Source: Aeromonas australiensis (GTDB lineage Bacteria > Pseudomonadota > Gammaproteobacteria > Enterobacterales > Aeromonadaceae). Taken from it: DNA of 64,000 nt. Position 1 is the stretch's first letter, and every line of letters starts with the position of its first letter. A program made the position numbers and the translations under genes. The notes under the pieces were generated by a model that had not been told where the DNA came from, made no database searches, and saw nothing but the letters and a program-made list of their open reading frames with translations. The stretch is from assembly GCF_000819725.1 (NCBI RefSeq), contig NZ_CDDH01000073.1, forward strand, positions 62,001 to 126,000, written 5' to 3'. Below, one piece after another: positions 1 through 12,091 of the stretch.

Positions 1-702
1 ACCCTCAATAAAGGGATGTTCCCAACTGCCGGTGACCGCCAGCGGGTCAATGCCAAGGTGACCGTGCCGGGCATGGATCTGCAGTACTACAAGCTCTCTG
101 CCGAGGATGCCCACTACTTCCCGCTCGATGCGGAGCACAGCTGGGTGGTGATCGGCAAGGGACGTGTCTCTTACGGTAACGGCTATGGCGACAGTAGCAT
201 GCTGCCGTTCTTCGAGAACTACTATGCCGGTGGTTTCGATACGGTACGTGGCTTCAAGAGCAATACCATTGGTCCCAAGGCTATTTACAAGCAGTACAAG
301 AATAATGGCTCCAGTGCTCCGACTGAGACAGGTTACTACGAAGGTTCCGATACCTCGGTGGGCGGTAACGCCTTGGCGGTTGCCTCTTTCGAGCTGGTCT
401 TCCCGACACCTTTTGTCTCAGAGACCTATCGTCCGCAGATCCGGACTACCGCGTTTGTTGATGCGGGAAGTGTCTGGAGCACCGATTTTGCCAATGGTAG
501 TTACCCTTGTGCCGACGGTGCAGATTGTAACTACTTGAGCCAGGACTACTCGGATCCCGCCAATATCCGGGTCTCTGCCGGTATCTCCCTGCAGTGGCTC
601 TCGCCGATGGGCCCGCTGGTGTTTGCCTTGGCACAACCAATCAAGAAATATGAAGGGGATCGCACCGAGTTCTTCTCCTTCAACATCGGTCGTACTTTCT
701 AA
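1..702 (+). CDS. bamA: Outer membrane protein assembly factor BamA, C-terminal part (5' truncated by window)
   Basis: The reading frame is open from base 1, so this is the last 233 residues of BamA, the Omp85 beta-barrel that folds and inserts outer membrane proteins. The POTRA domains lie outside the window. The VRGF motif of the Omp85 family is encoded near 244-255, and the protein ends in a phenylalanine, as outer membrane barrels do. The next genes (skp, lpxD, fabZ, lpxA, lpxB) are the classic envelope cluster downstream of bamA. The first in-frame ATG, at 16, is internal and is not the start. Confidence 0.95.
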   Translation, partial: TLNKGMFPTAGDRQRVNAKVTVPGMDLQYYKLSAEDAHYFPLDAEHSWVVIGKGRVSYGNGYGDSSMLPFFENYYAGGFDTVRGFKSNTIGPKAIYKQYKNNGSSAPTETGYYEGSDTSVGGNALAVASFELVFPTPFVSETYRPQIRTTAFVDAGSVWSTDFANGSYPCADGADCNYLSQDYSDPANIRVSAGISLQWLSPMGPLVFALAQPIKKYEGDRTEFFSFNIGRTF

Positions 703-712
703 GCAATCAAGG

Positions 713-733
713 CCCCCACCCATGCGGTGGGGG
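713..733 (+). terminator. Stem-loop between bamA and skp
   Basis: An 8-bp perfect stem (CCCCCACC with GGTGGGGG) closes a 5-base loop 10 bases after the bamA stop. No T-run follows, so it may reduce read-through or stabilise the bamA 3' end rather than act as a full intrinsic terminator. Confidence 0.5.
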
Positions 734-849
734 TATTCAATGATGGGACGCGCGGTATGCGTGCCTCACCAGGTAACAAGACGGTCCTAACGCCGCTTGC
801 ATAATCGGGTAATCAGGTAGCCCTCGCCATGAGGGAACAAGGAGTAAGT

Positions 850-1362
850 GTGAATAAAGCGTTGAAAGTAGCTGGTTTGAGCTTTGCACTGATGGCTGCC
901 GGCATGGGTTCTGCCTTCGCCTCAACCAAGATCGCCGTGGTGGATATGGGCGAAGTCTTCCAAAAGCTGCCCCAGCGTGAAGCCGTTGCAGCCAAGCTGA
1001 AAGGTGAATTCGAGCCGCGCATGCGTGAGCTGCAGAAGCTGGAACAGGAAGGCCAGAAGCTGGTCGAGAAGTTCAAGAAGGATGAAGCCTTTATGAGCGC
1101 CGAGCAGAAGAAGCAGAACCAGGAGAAGCTGGCCAAGCTGCAGATGGAGTTCAACCAGAAGCGTCAAGCCTTTGAGCAGGACAACGGTCGCCGTCAGTCC
1201 GAAGAGCGTAACAAGATCCTGACCAAGGTGCAGGCTGCCATCGATTCCATCGCCAAGAGCAATGGTTACGATCTGGTGCTGGAGCGCAATGCCGCCCCCT
1301 ATGCCGCCAGCAAGCTGGACATCTCCGGCCAGGTTATTTCTCAGGTAAGCAAGAGCAACTAA
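850..1362 (+). CDS. skp: Periplasmic chaperone Skp (OmpH)
   Basis: Skp is a trimeric periplasmic chaperone that holds unfolded outer membrane proteins on their way to the BAM complex. The 170-residue product has a signal peptide (basic start, hydrophobic core, cleavage near SAFA-S) and a long Lys/Glu/Gln-rich helical middle section, which forms the tentacles in the family. I chose GTG at 850 because AAGGAG lies about 5 bases upstream and the signal peptide then begins directly with MNKAL; the in-frame ATG at 829 would add seven residues and lacks a good ribosome site. It sits between bamA and lpxD, as in other gammaproteobacteria. Confidence 0.93.
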   Translation: MNKALKVAGLSFALMAAGMGSAFASTKIAVVDMGEVFQKLPQREAVAAKLKGEFEPRMRELQKLEQEGQKLVEKFKKDEAFMSAEQKKQNQEKLAKLQMEFNQKRQAFEQDNGRRQSEERNKILTKVQAAIDSIAKSNGYDLVLERNAAPYAASKLDISGQVISQVSKSN

Positions 1363-1365
1363 TTG

Positions 1366-2385
1366 ATGGCATTCACTCTCGCACAGCTGGCCCAGCAACT
1401 GGGGGCCCAGGTCCATGGCGACGGAACCCTGGAAATCCGCAAGGTAGCGACACTGGAAAAGGCCGGGGAGGGGGATATCACCTTCCTGTCCAACAAGAAG
1501 TACCGGCACTATCTGGAGCAGAGCAAGGCGACCGCCGTGCTCATTACAGAAGCGGATCTGCCATTTTGTCCCACCAATGCCCTGGTGCTCAAAGACCCCT
1601 ATGTGGGCTTTGCCCGGGTAGCCCAACTGCTGGACACCACCCCGCAGCCGGCCACGGATATTCATCCGAGTGCCGTTATCGCGGCTGACGTGCAACTGGG
1701 CGAGAGAGTGGCCATCGGCGCCAATGCAGTGATCGAATCCGGCGTGGTGCTGGGTGACGATGTCCGCATTGGCCCGGGCTGTTTTGTTGGTAAAAATACC
1801 CGGCTGGGAGCGCGCTCCCGGCTGTGGGCCAACGTCACCCTCTATCACAATGTGACCATGGGCACCGACTGTCTGGTGCAATCCGGCACAGTGATCGGGG
1901 CCGATGGTTTCGGTTATGCCAACGAGCGTGGCGAGTGGATCAAGATCCCCCAGCTCGGCGGTGTGACCATTGGCAACCGGGTCGAGATCGGTGCCTGTAC
2001 CACCATTGACCGCGGTGCGCTGGAAGATACCCGCATCGCTGACAACGTCATCATCGACAACCAGTGCCAGATCGCTCACAACGTAGAGATCGGTTACGGT
2101 ACCGCCGTGGCGGGCTCCACCGTGATGGCTGGTAGTCTCAAGGTCGGCAAATACTGTATCATTGGCGGCGCTTCCGTCTTTAACGGGCATATGGAGATCT
2201 GTGACCAGGCCACCGTCACCGGTATGGCCATGGTGATGCGACCCATTACCGAGCCCGGTGTTTACTCTTCCGGCATCCCGCTACAAACCAATAAAGAGTG
2301 GCGCAAGACCGCCGCCCGGGTGATGCGTATCGAAGAGATGCACAAGCGGTTAAGCAAGCTTGAGAAGAAGCTGGATCAAGAATAA
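1366..2385 (+). CDS. lpxD: UDP-3-O-(3-hydroxyacyl)glucosamine N-acyltransferase LpxD
   Basis: LpxD adds the second hydroxyacyl chain, from acyl-ACP, in the third step of lipid A synthesis. The 339-residue product has an N-terminal uridine-binding domain, then a left-handed beta helix of hexapeptide repeats (recurring I/V-G-x patterns from about residue 100 to 310), then a C-terminal helix. The family's catalytic histidine is seen as H238 in an IAHN motif. ATG at 1366 was chosen; a TTG immediately before it is also in frame. It starts 3 bases after the skp stop, so the two are probably translated from one transcript. Confidence 0.95.
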   Translation: MAFTLAQLAQQLGAQVHGDGTLEIRKVATLEKAGEGDITFLSNKKYRHYLEQSKATAVLITEADLPFCPTNALVLKDPYVGFARVAQLLDTTPQPATDIHPSAVIAADVQLGERVAIGANAVIESGVVLGDDVRIGPGCFVGKNTRLGARSRLWANVTLYHNVTMGTDCLVQSGTVIGADGFGYANERGEWIKIPQLGGVTIGNRVEIGACTTIDRGALEDTRIADNVIIDNQCQIAHNVEIGYGTAVAGSTVMAGSLKVGKYCIIGGASVFNGHMEICDQATVTGMAMVMRPITEPGVYSSGIPLQTNKEWRKTAARVMRIEEMHKRLSKLEKKLDQE

Positions 2386-2409
2386 TCACGATTGGTATAG
2401 GGTACTGTT

Positions 2410-2871
2410 TTGACTACTGAAAAGAAGAGCCTGGGGATCCAGGAAATCATGGATCTGCTGCCCCACCGTTATCCGTTCCTGATGGTGGATCGTGTGGACG
2501 ACTACGAGATCAGCGATGAGCGCAAAACCCTGCGCGCCATCAAGAACGTCTCGTTCAACGAGCCGATCTTCCAGGGGCACTTCCCGGCCAAGCCGGTGTT
2601 CCCGGGTGTGCTGATCCTGGAAGCGATGGCTCAGGCCACCGGTATCCTGGCCTTTACCATGGTGGGCAAGCCGTCCCCCAACGAACTCTATTATTTTGCC
2701 TCAATCGACAACGCTCGTTTCAAGCGCCCGGTCGGCCCCGGTGATCAGCTGGTGCTGGATGTGGAGTTCCTGAAAGAGCGTCGCGGTATTGCCAAGTTCA
2801 CCGGTGTCGCTACCGTCGACGGTGAAGTGGTCTGTACCGCCGAGCTGATGTGCGCCAAACGCGAGGTTTAA
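2410..2871 (+). CDS. fabZ: 3-hydroxyacyl-ACP dehydratase FabZ
   Basis: FabZ dehydrates 3-hydroxyacyl-ACP in fatty acid elongation and competes with lipid A synthesis for the hydroxyacyl-ACP pool. The 153-residue hot-dog-fold protein shows the active-site pair His57 (in GHFP) and Glu71 (in LILEAMAQ), with the 14-residue spacing usual for the family. The start appears to be TTG at 2410, since this gives the expected N-terminus and length and no in-frame ATG precedes the conserved PHRYPF segment except one at about residue 14. Its neighbours lpxD and lpxA use the same acyl donor. Confidence 0.95.
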   Translation: MTTEKKSLGIQEIMDLLPHRYPFLMVDRVDDYEISDERKTLRAIKNVSFNEPIFQGHFPAKPVFPGVLILEAMAQATGILAFTMVGKPSPNELYYFASIDNARFKRPVGPGDQLVLDVEFLKERRGIAKFTGVATVDGEVVCTAELMCAKREV

Positions 2872-2876
2872 CACAC

Positions 2877-3668
2877 GTGATCGACCAGACTGCCATCATT
2901 CACGATACTGCCATCGTCCATGAGTCTGCCGTGATCGGTAAAGGGGTTGAAATCGGCCCCTTTTCTGTCATCGGTGCCGAGGTGGAAATCGGCGATAACA
3001 CCTGGGTAGGTTCCCATGTGGTGATCAAGGGCCCGACCAAGATTGGTCGCGGCAACAAGATCTTCCAGCACACCTCCATCGGTGAGGATTGCCAGGACAA
3101 GAAGTACGCCGGTGAGCGCACCTTCCTCGAGATTGGCGACAACAACGTCATTCGCGAGAACTGCACCTTCCACCGCGGCACTATTCAGGATCAGTGCCTG
3201 ACCAAGGTGGGCAGTGGTAACCTGTTCATGGTCAACGTTCACGTTGCCCACGACTGCATCATCGGTGACAACTGCATCTTCGCCAACAACGCGACCCTGG
3301 CGGGCCACGTGGTGATCGGCGATTTCGTGATCTTCGGCGGTCTCTCTGCCATTCACCAGTTCGGACGCGTCGGCTCCCACGCCTTCGTCGGTGGCTGCGC
3401 CGCCCTGAACAAGGATGTGCCGCCTTACGTGATGGCCGCCGGCAACTACGCCAAGCCATTCGGGGTCAACTCCGAGGGTCTGCGTCGCCGCGGTTTCAGC
3501 GCCGAAGCCATCTCTGCCGTCAAGCGTGCCTACAAAGAGATCTTCCGCTCCGGCAAGACCATCGAAGAGGTGCTGCCGGTGCTGATCGAGATGGCGCAAG
3601 CCGAACCGGCCGTCCAGCTCTATGTGGACTTCCTCAAAGATAACGAGCGCGGGATCATCCGTGCCTGA
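2877..3668 (+). CDS. lpxA: UDP-N-acetylglucosamine acyltransferase LpxA
   Basis: LpxA performs the first step of lipid A synthesis, moving a 3-hydroxyacyl chain from ACP to the 3-OH of UDP-GlcNAc. The 263-residue product is a hexapeptide-repeat beta helix with a helical C-terminus, and the catalytic histidine falls exactly at H125 (in NVHVAHD) when translation starts at GTG 2877. That start lies 5 bases after the fabZ stop. The longer in-frame ATG at 2850 is inside fabZ and would add an unconserved tail. Its 3' end overlaps lpxB by 8 bases. Confidence 0.95.
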   Translation: MIDQTAIIHDTAIVHESAVIGKGVEIGPFSVIGAEVEIGDNTWVGSHVVIKGPTKIGRGNKIFQHTSIGEDCQDKKYAGERTFLEIGDNNVIRENCTFHRGTIQDQCLTKVGSGNLFMVNVHVAHDCIIGDNCIFANNATLAGHVVIGDFVIFGGLSAIHQFGRVGSHAFVGGCAALNKDVPPYVMAAGNYAKPFGVNSEGLRRRGFSAEAISAVKRAYKEIFRSGKTIEEVLPVLIEMAQAEPAVQLYVDFLKDNERGIIRA

Positions 3669-4800
3669 TCCGGTTCGTATCGGTATCGTCGCCGGAGAAG
3701 TCTCCGGCGACATTCTGGCTGCCGGTCTGGTGCGCGAGCTGCAAGCCCGCTACCCGGATGCGCAGTTCGAAGGGATCGCCGGGCCGCGGATGCAGGCCCT
3801 CGGGGTCAAGGCCCTGTTCGAGATGGAAGAGCTCTCCGTCATGGGGATCACCGAGGTGCTGGGCCGTCTGCCGCGTATTCTCAAGGTCCGTCGCGAACTG
3901 TTGCGCCACTTTATTGCCAATCCGCCCGATATCTTTATCGGTGTGGATGCGCCGGATTTCAATATCGGGGTGGAGCTGAAACTGCGCCGCGCCGGTATCA
4001 AGACGGTTCACTATGTCAGCCCCTCGGTGTGGGCCTGGCGCCAGAACCGCATTCACAAGATCAAGGCCGCCACCGACATGGTGCTCGCCTTCCTGCCGTT
4101 CGAGAAAGCCTTCTACGACCGTTTCGACGCCCCTTGCCGCTTTGTCGGCCATACCATGGCGGACGACATTCCGCTGGTGCCGGATCAGGCTGCCGTGCGT
4201 CGCAATCTCGGTATCGATGCCAATCGCCGCTGGCTGGCGGTGCTGCCGGGCAGTCGCACCGCAGAAGTGGGCTTTATGTCCCCTCTGTTTCTCGAGGCGT
4301 GCAAACACCTGACGGTGCGCTATCCGGATCTCGGCTTTATCGTGCCGCTGGTCAACCAGAAACGGCGCGAACAGTTCATGGCCATCAAGGCCGAGGTAGC
4401 GCCGGGTCTCGACATGGTTCTGCTGGAAGGGCAGGGCCGCGAGGCGATGATCGCCGCCGATGTGGTGATGCTGGCCTCCGGCACCGCGGCGCTCGAAGCC
4501 ATGCTGGTGAAAAAACCCATGGTGGTCGGTTACAAGCTCAAGCCCTTCAGCTATTGGCTGGCCCAGCGACTGGTGAAGACCGAATTTGTCTCGCTACCCA
4601 ACCTGCTCGCCGGTCGCATGCTGGTGCCGGAACTGATCCAGCACGAGTGCACCCCGGAGAATCTGGTGGAAGAGGTGAGCAAGTACTTCGAGCACGACAA
4701 CAGTGCGCTGGTCAACACCTTCACCGAGCTGCACCAGCTGATCCGCTGCAATGCCGACTCGCAGGCCGCCGATGCGGTGGCGGATCTGCTCGGCAGATAA
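3661..4800 (+). CDS. lpxB: Lipid-A-disaccharide synthase LpxB
   Basis: LpxB, a family GT19 glycosyltransferase, joins UDP-2,3-diacylglucosamine and lipid X to form the lipid A disaccharide at the inner face of the membrane. The 379-residue product begins with the glycine-rich VAGEVSGD segment and has the SPSVWAW and LPGSR motifs expected of the family. GTG at 3661 overlaps the lpxA stop and gives the usual length; the ATG at 3622 lies inside lpxA. Translation is probably coupled to lpxA. A hairpin followed by T residues stands 80 bases downstream. Confidence 0.95.
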   Translation: MPDPVRIGIVAGEVSGDILAAGLVRELQARYPDAQFEGIAGPRMQALGVKALFEMEELSVMGITEVLGRLPRILKVRRELLRHFIANPPDIFIGVDAPDFNIGVELKLRRAGIKTVHYVSPSVWAWRQNRIHKIKAATDMVLAFLPFEKAFYDRFDAPCRFVGHTMADDIPLVPDQAAVRRNLGIDANRRWLAVLPGSRTAEVGFMSPLFLEACKHLTVRYPDLGFIVPLVNQKRREQFMAIKAEVAPGLDMVLLEGQGREAMIAADVVMLASGTAALEAMLVKKPMVVGYKLKPFSYWLAQRLVKTEFVSLPNLLAGRMLVPELIQHECTPENLVEEVSKYFEHDNSALVNTFTELHQLIRCNADSQAADAVADLLGR

Positions 4801-4880
4801 CGCTATTTCGGACCGTCGATTGCGCCCCGCTACCCGTGAGTCTATTTTCGAGCGGTAACGCCGCGCCAGTCGACCCCTGT

Positions 4881-4902
4881 CAGGCCCCACGGGGCCTGTT
4901 TT
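4881..4902 (+). terminator. Terminator-like hairpin after lpxB
   Basis: CAGGCCCC pairs with GGGGCCTG around a very short loop and is followed by TTTTG. It ends only 17 bases before the rnhB start codon, so rnhB would be expressed by read-through or from a promoter overlapping this segment. Confidence 0.6.
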
Positions 4903-4918
4903 GATTCAAGGCTACAAG

Positions 4919-5509
4919 ATGATGATCGATATTCCTGACGACAAGCTGGTTGCCGGTGTGGACGAAGTGGGCCGTGGCCCGCTGGTGGGCGACGTGGTCA
5001 CCGCTGCGGTCATTCTCGATCCCGCCAATCCGATCGCGGGGCTCAACGACTCCAAGAAGCTCTCCGAGAAGAAGCGCCTCGCCCTGTTTGACGAGATCAA
5101 AGAGAAAGCGCTCGCCTGGGCCATCGGTCGCGCCACTCCCGAGGAGATCGACGAGCTCAACATCCTGCATGCCACCATGCTGGCGATGCAGCGCGCCGTG
5201 GCGGGGTTGAAGATCACCCCCGAGCTGGTCTTTATCGATGGCAACCGCTGCCCGGCTCTGCCGATGGAAGCGCGCGCCGTGGTCAAGGGTGATAGCCTGG
5301 TGGCGGCCATCAGCGCTGCTTCGATCCTGGCCAAGGTGACCCGCGACAGAGAGATGACCGAGTTGGATAGCCGTCATCCCGAATATGGTTTTGCCCGTCA
5401 CAAGGGCTATCCGACTGCGGAGCACCTCGCCATTCTGGCCGAGCGTGGCCCACTGCCCGAATATCGCAAGAGCTTCAAACCGGTGCGCCGCGCACTGGGG
5501 ATCGAGTAG
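4919..5509 (+). CDS. rnhB: Ribonuclease HII
   Basis: RNase HII cuts the RNA strand of RNA-DNA hybrids and starts removal of misincorporated ribonucleotides from DNA. The 196-residue product carries the metal-binding DEVGRGPL motif near its start, NDSKKLS, and a VFIDGN motif, all typical of type 2 enzymes. ATG at 4919 is preceded by AAGG about 7 bases upstream; ATG 4922 is equally possible, and TTG 4901 would lie within the lpxB hairpin tail. Its position between lpxB and dnaE matches other gammaproteobacteria. Confidence 0.94.
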   Translation: MMIDIPDDKLVAGVDEVGRGPLVGDVVTAAVILDPANPIAGLNDSKKLSEKKRLALFDEIKEKALAWAIGRATPEEIDELNILHATMLAMQRAVAGLKITPELVFIDGNRCPALPMEARAVVKGDSLVAAISAASILAKVTRDREMTELDSRHPEYGFARHKGYPTAEHLAILAERGPLPEYRKSFKPVRRALGIE

Positions 5510-5547
5510 ACCATGCCATTTTGTTTGAGCAGCGAGAGGAGATGACG

Positions 5548-9027
<3,480 letters not shown>

Positions 9028-9042
9028 AGGTTCTAAGGCCCT

Positions 9043-9993
9043 ATGAGTCTTTTTCTGGATTTTGAACAGCCGATTGCCGAGTTGCAGGCGCAGATTGATG
9101 AACTCAAGCATGTGAGTGAAGGCAATCACGCCGTGGATCTGAAAGACGAGATCCGCCGGCTGGAGAAGAAAAACGAAGAGCTGACCAAGAAGATCTTCGC
9201 TGATCTGGGGGCCTGGCAGGTATCCCAGATGGCGCGTCATCCCCAGCGCCCCTACACCTTTGACTATATCGAGCATATCTTCACCGATTTCGATGAGTTG
9301 GCTGGCGATCGCGCCTATGCTGATGACAAGGCTATCGTCGGCGGCATTGCCCGTCTCGACGGTGAGCCGGTGATGGTGATTGGTCACCAGAAGGGTCGTG
9401 AGACCAAGGAGAAGATCAAGCGCAACTTCGGCATGCCGCGTCCGGAAGGATACCGCAAGGCCCTGCGTCTGATGGAGATGGCCGAGCGCTTCAAGATGCC
9501 GATCATCACCTTTATCGACACCCCGGGTGCTTACCCCGGCGTCGGTGCCGAAGAGCGCGGCCAGTCCGAAGCGATTGCCCGCAACCTCAAGGTGATGGCC
9601 GGTCTGACCGTGCCGGTGGTCTGCACCGTGATCGGTGAGGGCGGCTCCGGTGGTGCGCTGGCCATTGGCGTGGGCGATCGCGTCAATATGCTGCAGTACT
9701 CCACCTACTCCGTCATCTCGCCGGAAGGGTGTGCCTCCATCCTGTGGAAGAGCGCCGACAAGGCCTCTGTGGCTGCCGAAGCCATGGGCATTACTGCCCA
9801 GCGTTTGAAAGAGCTTAAACTCGTTGATGCCATCGTGGATGAGCCACTTGGCGGTGCCCACCGTGATGTGGCCAAGATGGCCAATAACCTCAAGGCACGC
9901 ATCAAGCAGGATCTGGATGCCTTGCGTCCGCTTGATAGCGCGCAACTGCTGGAGCAGCGCTACCAGCGTCTGCTGGGCTACGGCTACTGCTAA
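9043..9993 (+). CDS. accA: Acetyl-CoA carboxylase carboxyltransferase subunit alpha
   Basis: AccA, together with AccD, transfers the carboxyl group from carboxybiotin to acetyl-CoA and so makes malonyl-CoA for fatty acid synthesis. The 316-residue product has the charged coiled N-terminus and the crotonase-like core with TPGAYPG and GEGGSGGAL motifs, whose backbone amides form the oxyanion hole in the family. It is 15 bases downstream of dnaE and is followed by a strong terminator, so it closes the operon that starts upstream of the window. Confidence 0.97.
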   Translation: MSLFLDFEQPIAELQAQIDELKHVSEGNHAVDLKDEIRRLEKKNEELTKKIFADLGAWQVSQMARHPQRPYTFDYIEHIFTDFDELAGDRAYADDKAIVGGIARLDGEPVMVIGHQKGRETKEKIKRNFGMPRPEGYRKALRLMEMAERFKMPIITFIDTPGAYPGVGAEERGQSEAIARNLKVMAGLTVPVVCTVIGEGGSGGALAIGVGDRVNMLQYSTYSVISPEGCASILWKSADKASVAAEAMGITAQRLKELKLVDAIVDEPLGGAHRDVAKMANNLKARIKQDLDALRPLDSAQLLEQRYQRLLGYGYC

Positions 9994-10012
9994 GCCCGCA
10001 GCCAGTGCTGCA

Positions 10013-10040
10013 AGCCCCCGCCGAGCCGGGGGCTTTGTTT
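10013..10040 (+). terminator. Intrinsic terminator after accA
   Basis: AGCCCCC pairs with GGGGGCT, followed by TTGTTTT. It lies 20 bases after the accA stop and ends the bamA-to-accA transcription unit. Confidence 0.85.
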
Positions 10041-10054
10041 TATCAGGCATAAAT

Positions 10055-10083
10055 AAAAAACGCCCCGCTGTCGCAGGGCGCTT
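10055..10083 (-). terminator. Intrinsic terminator for the DUF3545 gene
   Basis: On the minus strand GCGCCCTGCG pairs with the CGGGGCG part after a short loop and runs into TTTTTTATTT. It lies just past the stop of the small gene at 10099 and faces the accA terminator. Confidence 0.75.
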
Positions 10084-10098
10084 TATGTGGTGCTCGGA

Positions 10099-10281
10099 CT
10101 ACAGCTCGATGTCGTCTGTCAGCCCCTCGTAAGCGATATCGATGGATTGCAGCTCCTTCTGCAGGCGGTGTCTATCTTTCAACGCCTCGATTTCACGCCA
10201 TTTACGTTTTTTTCCCGTTGTCCCACGGCTACGTGAACCGAGTTCAACCACCTCGTCATAATCGAAGTTGAACATTTCCAT
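10099..10281 (-). CDS. DUF3545 family small protein
   Basis: The 60-residue acidic/basic protein contains a central KKRKWREIEAL stretch followed by RRLQKEL-like residues (here HRLQKELQSID), which I recognise as DUF3545, a family of unknown function in Vibrio, Shewanella and Aeromonas relatives. ATG at 10281 is fixed by a near-perfect AAGGAGG ribosome site 5 bases upstream; the longer frame starting at 10314 is not supported. It is soluble, with no signal or membrane segment. It stands alone between two terminators, so it has its own promoter. Confidence 0.8.
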   Translation of the reverse strand: MEMFNFDYDEVVELGSRSRGTTGKKRKWREIEALKDRHRLQKELQSIDIAYEGLTDDIEL

Positions 10282-10390
10282 GGCTCCCTCCTTGGTTGTT
10301 CTCGTTTCCACCACCCGTATAACATAACGAATTTGAAATTAAAACGTTTTCGTGACAACTCTATGACAGACCTAAAAAAGCCCATGAAAA

Positions 10391-10423
10391 AACCGGGCCC
10401 CTTGGTAGGGGCCCGGTTTTTTT
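10391..10423. terminator. Bidirectional terminator between talB and the DUF3545 gene
   Basis: CCGGGCCCC pairs perfectly with GGGGCCCGG around TTGGTA; an A-run lies on the left and a T-run on the right. It sits 17 bases beyond the talB stop on the minus strand and also isolates the DUF3545 promoter region. Confidence 0.85.
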
Positions 10424-10439
10424 CATAAAAATGAATTGA

Positions 10440-11390
10440 TTACAGGCGGCTTGCCAGCATGGTTTCCAGCTTGCCCTGGTCGATGGCGAACATGCGGATG
10501 CCTTCGCCCAGCTTCTCGTGAGCCATGGCGTCCTGGTTCAGTTCCCAGCGGAATTCGGCTTCGGTCATCGGTGTCGGTTTGGCCTTGCGCTCACCGGTGT
10601 AGTCCAGTTTGCGTACCACGGCGCCTTCGGTCTTGCTCAGCTCTTCCAGCAGGGCCGGGCCAATGGTCAGGCGGTCGCAGCCAGCCAGTTCCAGGATCTC
10701 GCCGGTGTTGCGGAAGCTGGCGCCCATCACGACGGTCGGGTAGTCGTGCTGCTTGTAGTAGTTGTAGATGGAGGTGACGGAGACCACGCCCGGATCTTCG
10801 CTGGCAGTGTAATCACGGCCATTTTTGGCTTTGTACCAGTCGAGGATGCGACCCACGAACGGGGAGATCAGGAAGGCACCGGCTTCGGCACAGGCACGGG
10901 CCTGGGCGAAGGAGAACAGCAGGGTCAGGTTGCACTGGATACCCTCTTGCTCCAGAACCTCGGCGGCACGGATCCCTTCCCAGGTGGAGGCCAGCTTGAT
11001 CAGAATACGGTCGTTGCTGATACCGGCTTCGTTGTAGAGACGGATCAGCTTGCGGGCCTTGGCGATGCTGGCTTCGGTATCGAAGGAGAGACGAGCATCC
11101 ACTTCGGTGGAGATGCGGCCCGGAACGATCTTCAGCACTTCCAGACCGATGTTGACGGCCAGCTTGTCGCCCGCGTCGATGATTTGCTGTGCCTTGTCCT
11201 GGCTCTGGGCTTTGGCCCAGCTGATGGCATCTTCGATCAGCGGCGCGTACTCGGGGATTTCGGCGGCCTTCAGAACCAGAGAGGGGTTGGTGGTGGCATC
11301 GATGGGCTGATAGCGTTTGATGGCTTCGATATCACCGGTGTCGGCAACAACAGTGGTCAGGGCTTTCAGCTGGGTTAATTTATCGGCCAT
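10440..11390 (-). CDS. talB: Transaldolase
   Basis: Transaldolase moves a three-carbon unit between sedoheptulose 7-phosphate and glyceraldehyde 3-phosphate in the non-oxidative pentose phosphate pathway; its partner transketolase is encoded at 25655. The 316-residue product shows the TTNPSL motif and the Schiff-base lysine at K132 in an ILIKLAS segment, the same position as in the E. coli enzyme. ATG at 11390 gives the standard N-terminus (MADKLTQL); the frame runs four codons further upstream without support. The ribosome site is weak. Confidence 0.95.
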   Translation of the reverse strand: MADKLTQLKALTTVVADTGDIEAIKRYQPIDATTNPSLVLKAAEIPEYAPLIEDAISWAKAQSQDKAQQIIDAGDKLAVNIGLEVLKIVPGRISTEVDARLSFDTEASIAKARKLIRLYNEAGISNDRILIKLASTWEGIRAAEVLEQEGIQCNLTLLFSFAQARACAEAGAFLISPFVGRILDWYKAKNGRDYTASEDPGVVSVTSIYNYYKQHDYPTVVMGASFRNTGEILELAGCDRLTIGPALLEELSKTEGAVVRKLDYTGERKAKPTPMTEAEFRWELNQDAMAHEKLGEGIRMFAIDQGKLETMLASRL

Positions 11391-11704
11391 AGCGAATATC
11401 ATCTCTTAATGAGGGAGTAATCCCTGGGTTGCGGGCTTGAGACGGTGGTTCTGAAATAAAATTACAGGATCTTGGTGCCTCAGGCTCAGAAAAGCGCGAT
11501 GGGGGCGGCCCATCGTCATTGCCTGCCTAATTAATACTGATGTGATGCATCCTGCAATAGGGGGGCTTGGCTGTTAAATATTCAGGCTGGCAACCCATTC
11601 TGTTTTTATGAGGTAAAGCATATGATTTATAAGGATTTTTGTCTTTCCTGTGTGGTCTTTTCCGGTTTCCTTTCGGCGGAACTTTTTTAGCTAATATTCA
11701 TATT

Positions 11705-11720
11705 TGTGTTGTCGATCACA
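11705..11720. promoter_or_regulatory. CRP-like site
   Basis: TGTGT-TGTCGA-TCACA matches the CRP consensus TGTGA-N6-TCACA with one mismatch. It lies 315 bases upstream of talB and 372 upstream of the symporter start, so the target is uncertain. Confidence 0.55.
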
Positions 11721-11756
11721 TAAATTATCTCGCGGTGCACTTGAAATTTAATTACA

Positions 11757-11772
11757 GCGAAAACGTTTGGCG
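11757..11772. promoter_or_regulatory. LacI/PurR-family operator-like palindrome (upstream copy)
   Basis: The sequence has the central AAACGTTT that marks LacI/GalR-family operators (PurR, Cra, CytR type), with flanks matching the PurR consensus at 11 of 16 positions. Its centre is 42 bp, about four helical turns, from the next copy. Confidence 0.45.
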
Positions 11773-11798
11773 ATATCTCGGCGTTTGACAGCCATTTT

Positions 11799-11814
11799 AT
11801 GCAAGCGTTTGCGT
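11799..11814. promoter_or_regulatory. PurR-box-like palindrome (downstream copy)
   Basis: ATGCAAGCGTTTGCGT differs from the idealised PurR box ACGCAAACGTTTGCGT at two positions. A TTGACA hexamer (11785-11790) is just upstream, so a bound repressor could block a promoter here. The actual regulator is not known. Confidence 0.55.
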
Positions 11815-11959
11815 TTTTGGATAGCTCATCAGGGATATATCAAAATGGTTCTCTTATGGGGCTTAATGGTGGTGGCGCGGATTGAATTCTTGGATTTGTT
11901 GAAAGTTTGCGATTTAAATGGCGCTTTATGGGGGTTTACCGTTCGTTTTTTGTGTCCAG

Positions 11960-12003
11960 AGTGACCGGGATCACTATTCCGGGCTCTCCCGCTGTGCTAG
12001 ATT
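11960..12003 (+). promoter_or_regulatory. Probable CRP-dependent promoter of the symporter gene
   Basis: AGTGA-CCGGGA-TCACT (11960-11975) is a perfect inverted repeat with CRP half-site spacing and two mismatches to consensus. TAGATT at 11998-12003 can serve as the -10 hexamer, preceded by TGC; transcription would start near 12009, which puts the CRP site centre at about -42, the class II position. No good -35 is seen, as expected of an activated promoter. Confidence 0.5.
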
Positions 12004-12091
12004 CCGCCCCTTTAGCGAAACGCTAATTACACAAAAGACAGAAAACGGTCAGCGCAGACTGACCATGGATGTGAATAACAACGAGAGAATT

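Larger units (their letters stand above)
11391..12091. other. Long regulatory gap between talB and the symporter gene
   Basis: This 700-base stretch is AT-richer than its surroundings and holds no convincing gene; an open frame at 11767-11964 has no ribosome site or family character. It contains two CRP-like palindromes and two LacI/PurR-type palindromes, listed separately, and should carry the promoters of both divergent genes. Confidence 0.6.

Noticed and set aside
922-2190. 422-codon open frame on the minus strand opposite skp/lpxD
   Set aside because: It spans two genes with clear homology on the plus strand and has only biased composition.
11767-11964. 65-codon open frame in the talB-symporter gap
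   Set aside because: It lies across operator and promoter sequences, has no ribosome site, and its composition is not protein-like.
11918-12091. N-terminal extension of the symporter frame
   Set aside because: The extra 58 codons cover the CRP-like site and the -10 region and are not hydrophobic; the first membrane helix follows ATG 12092.
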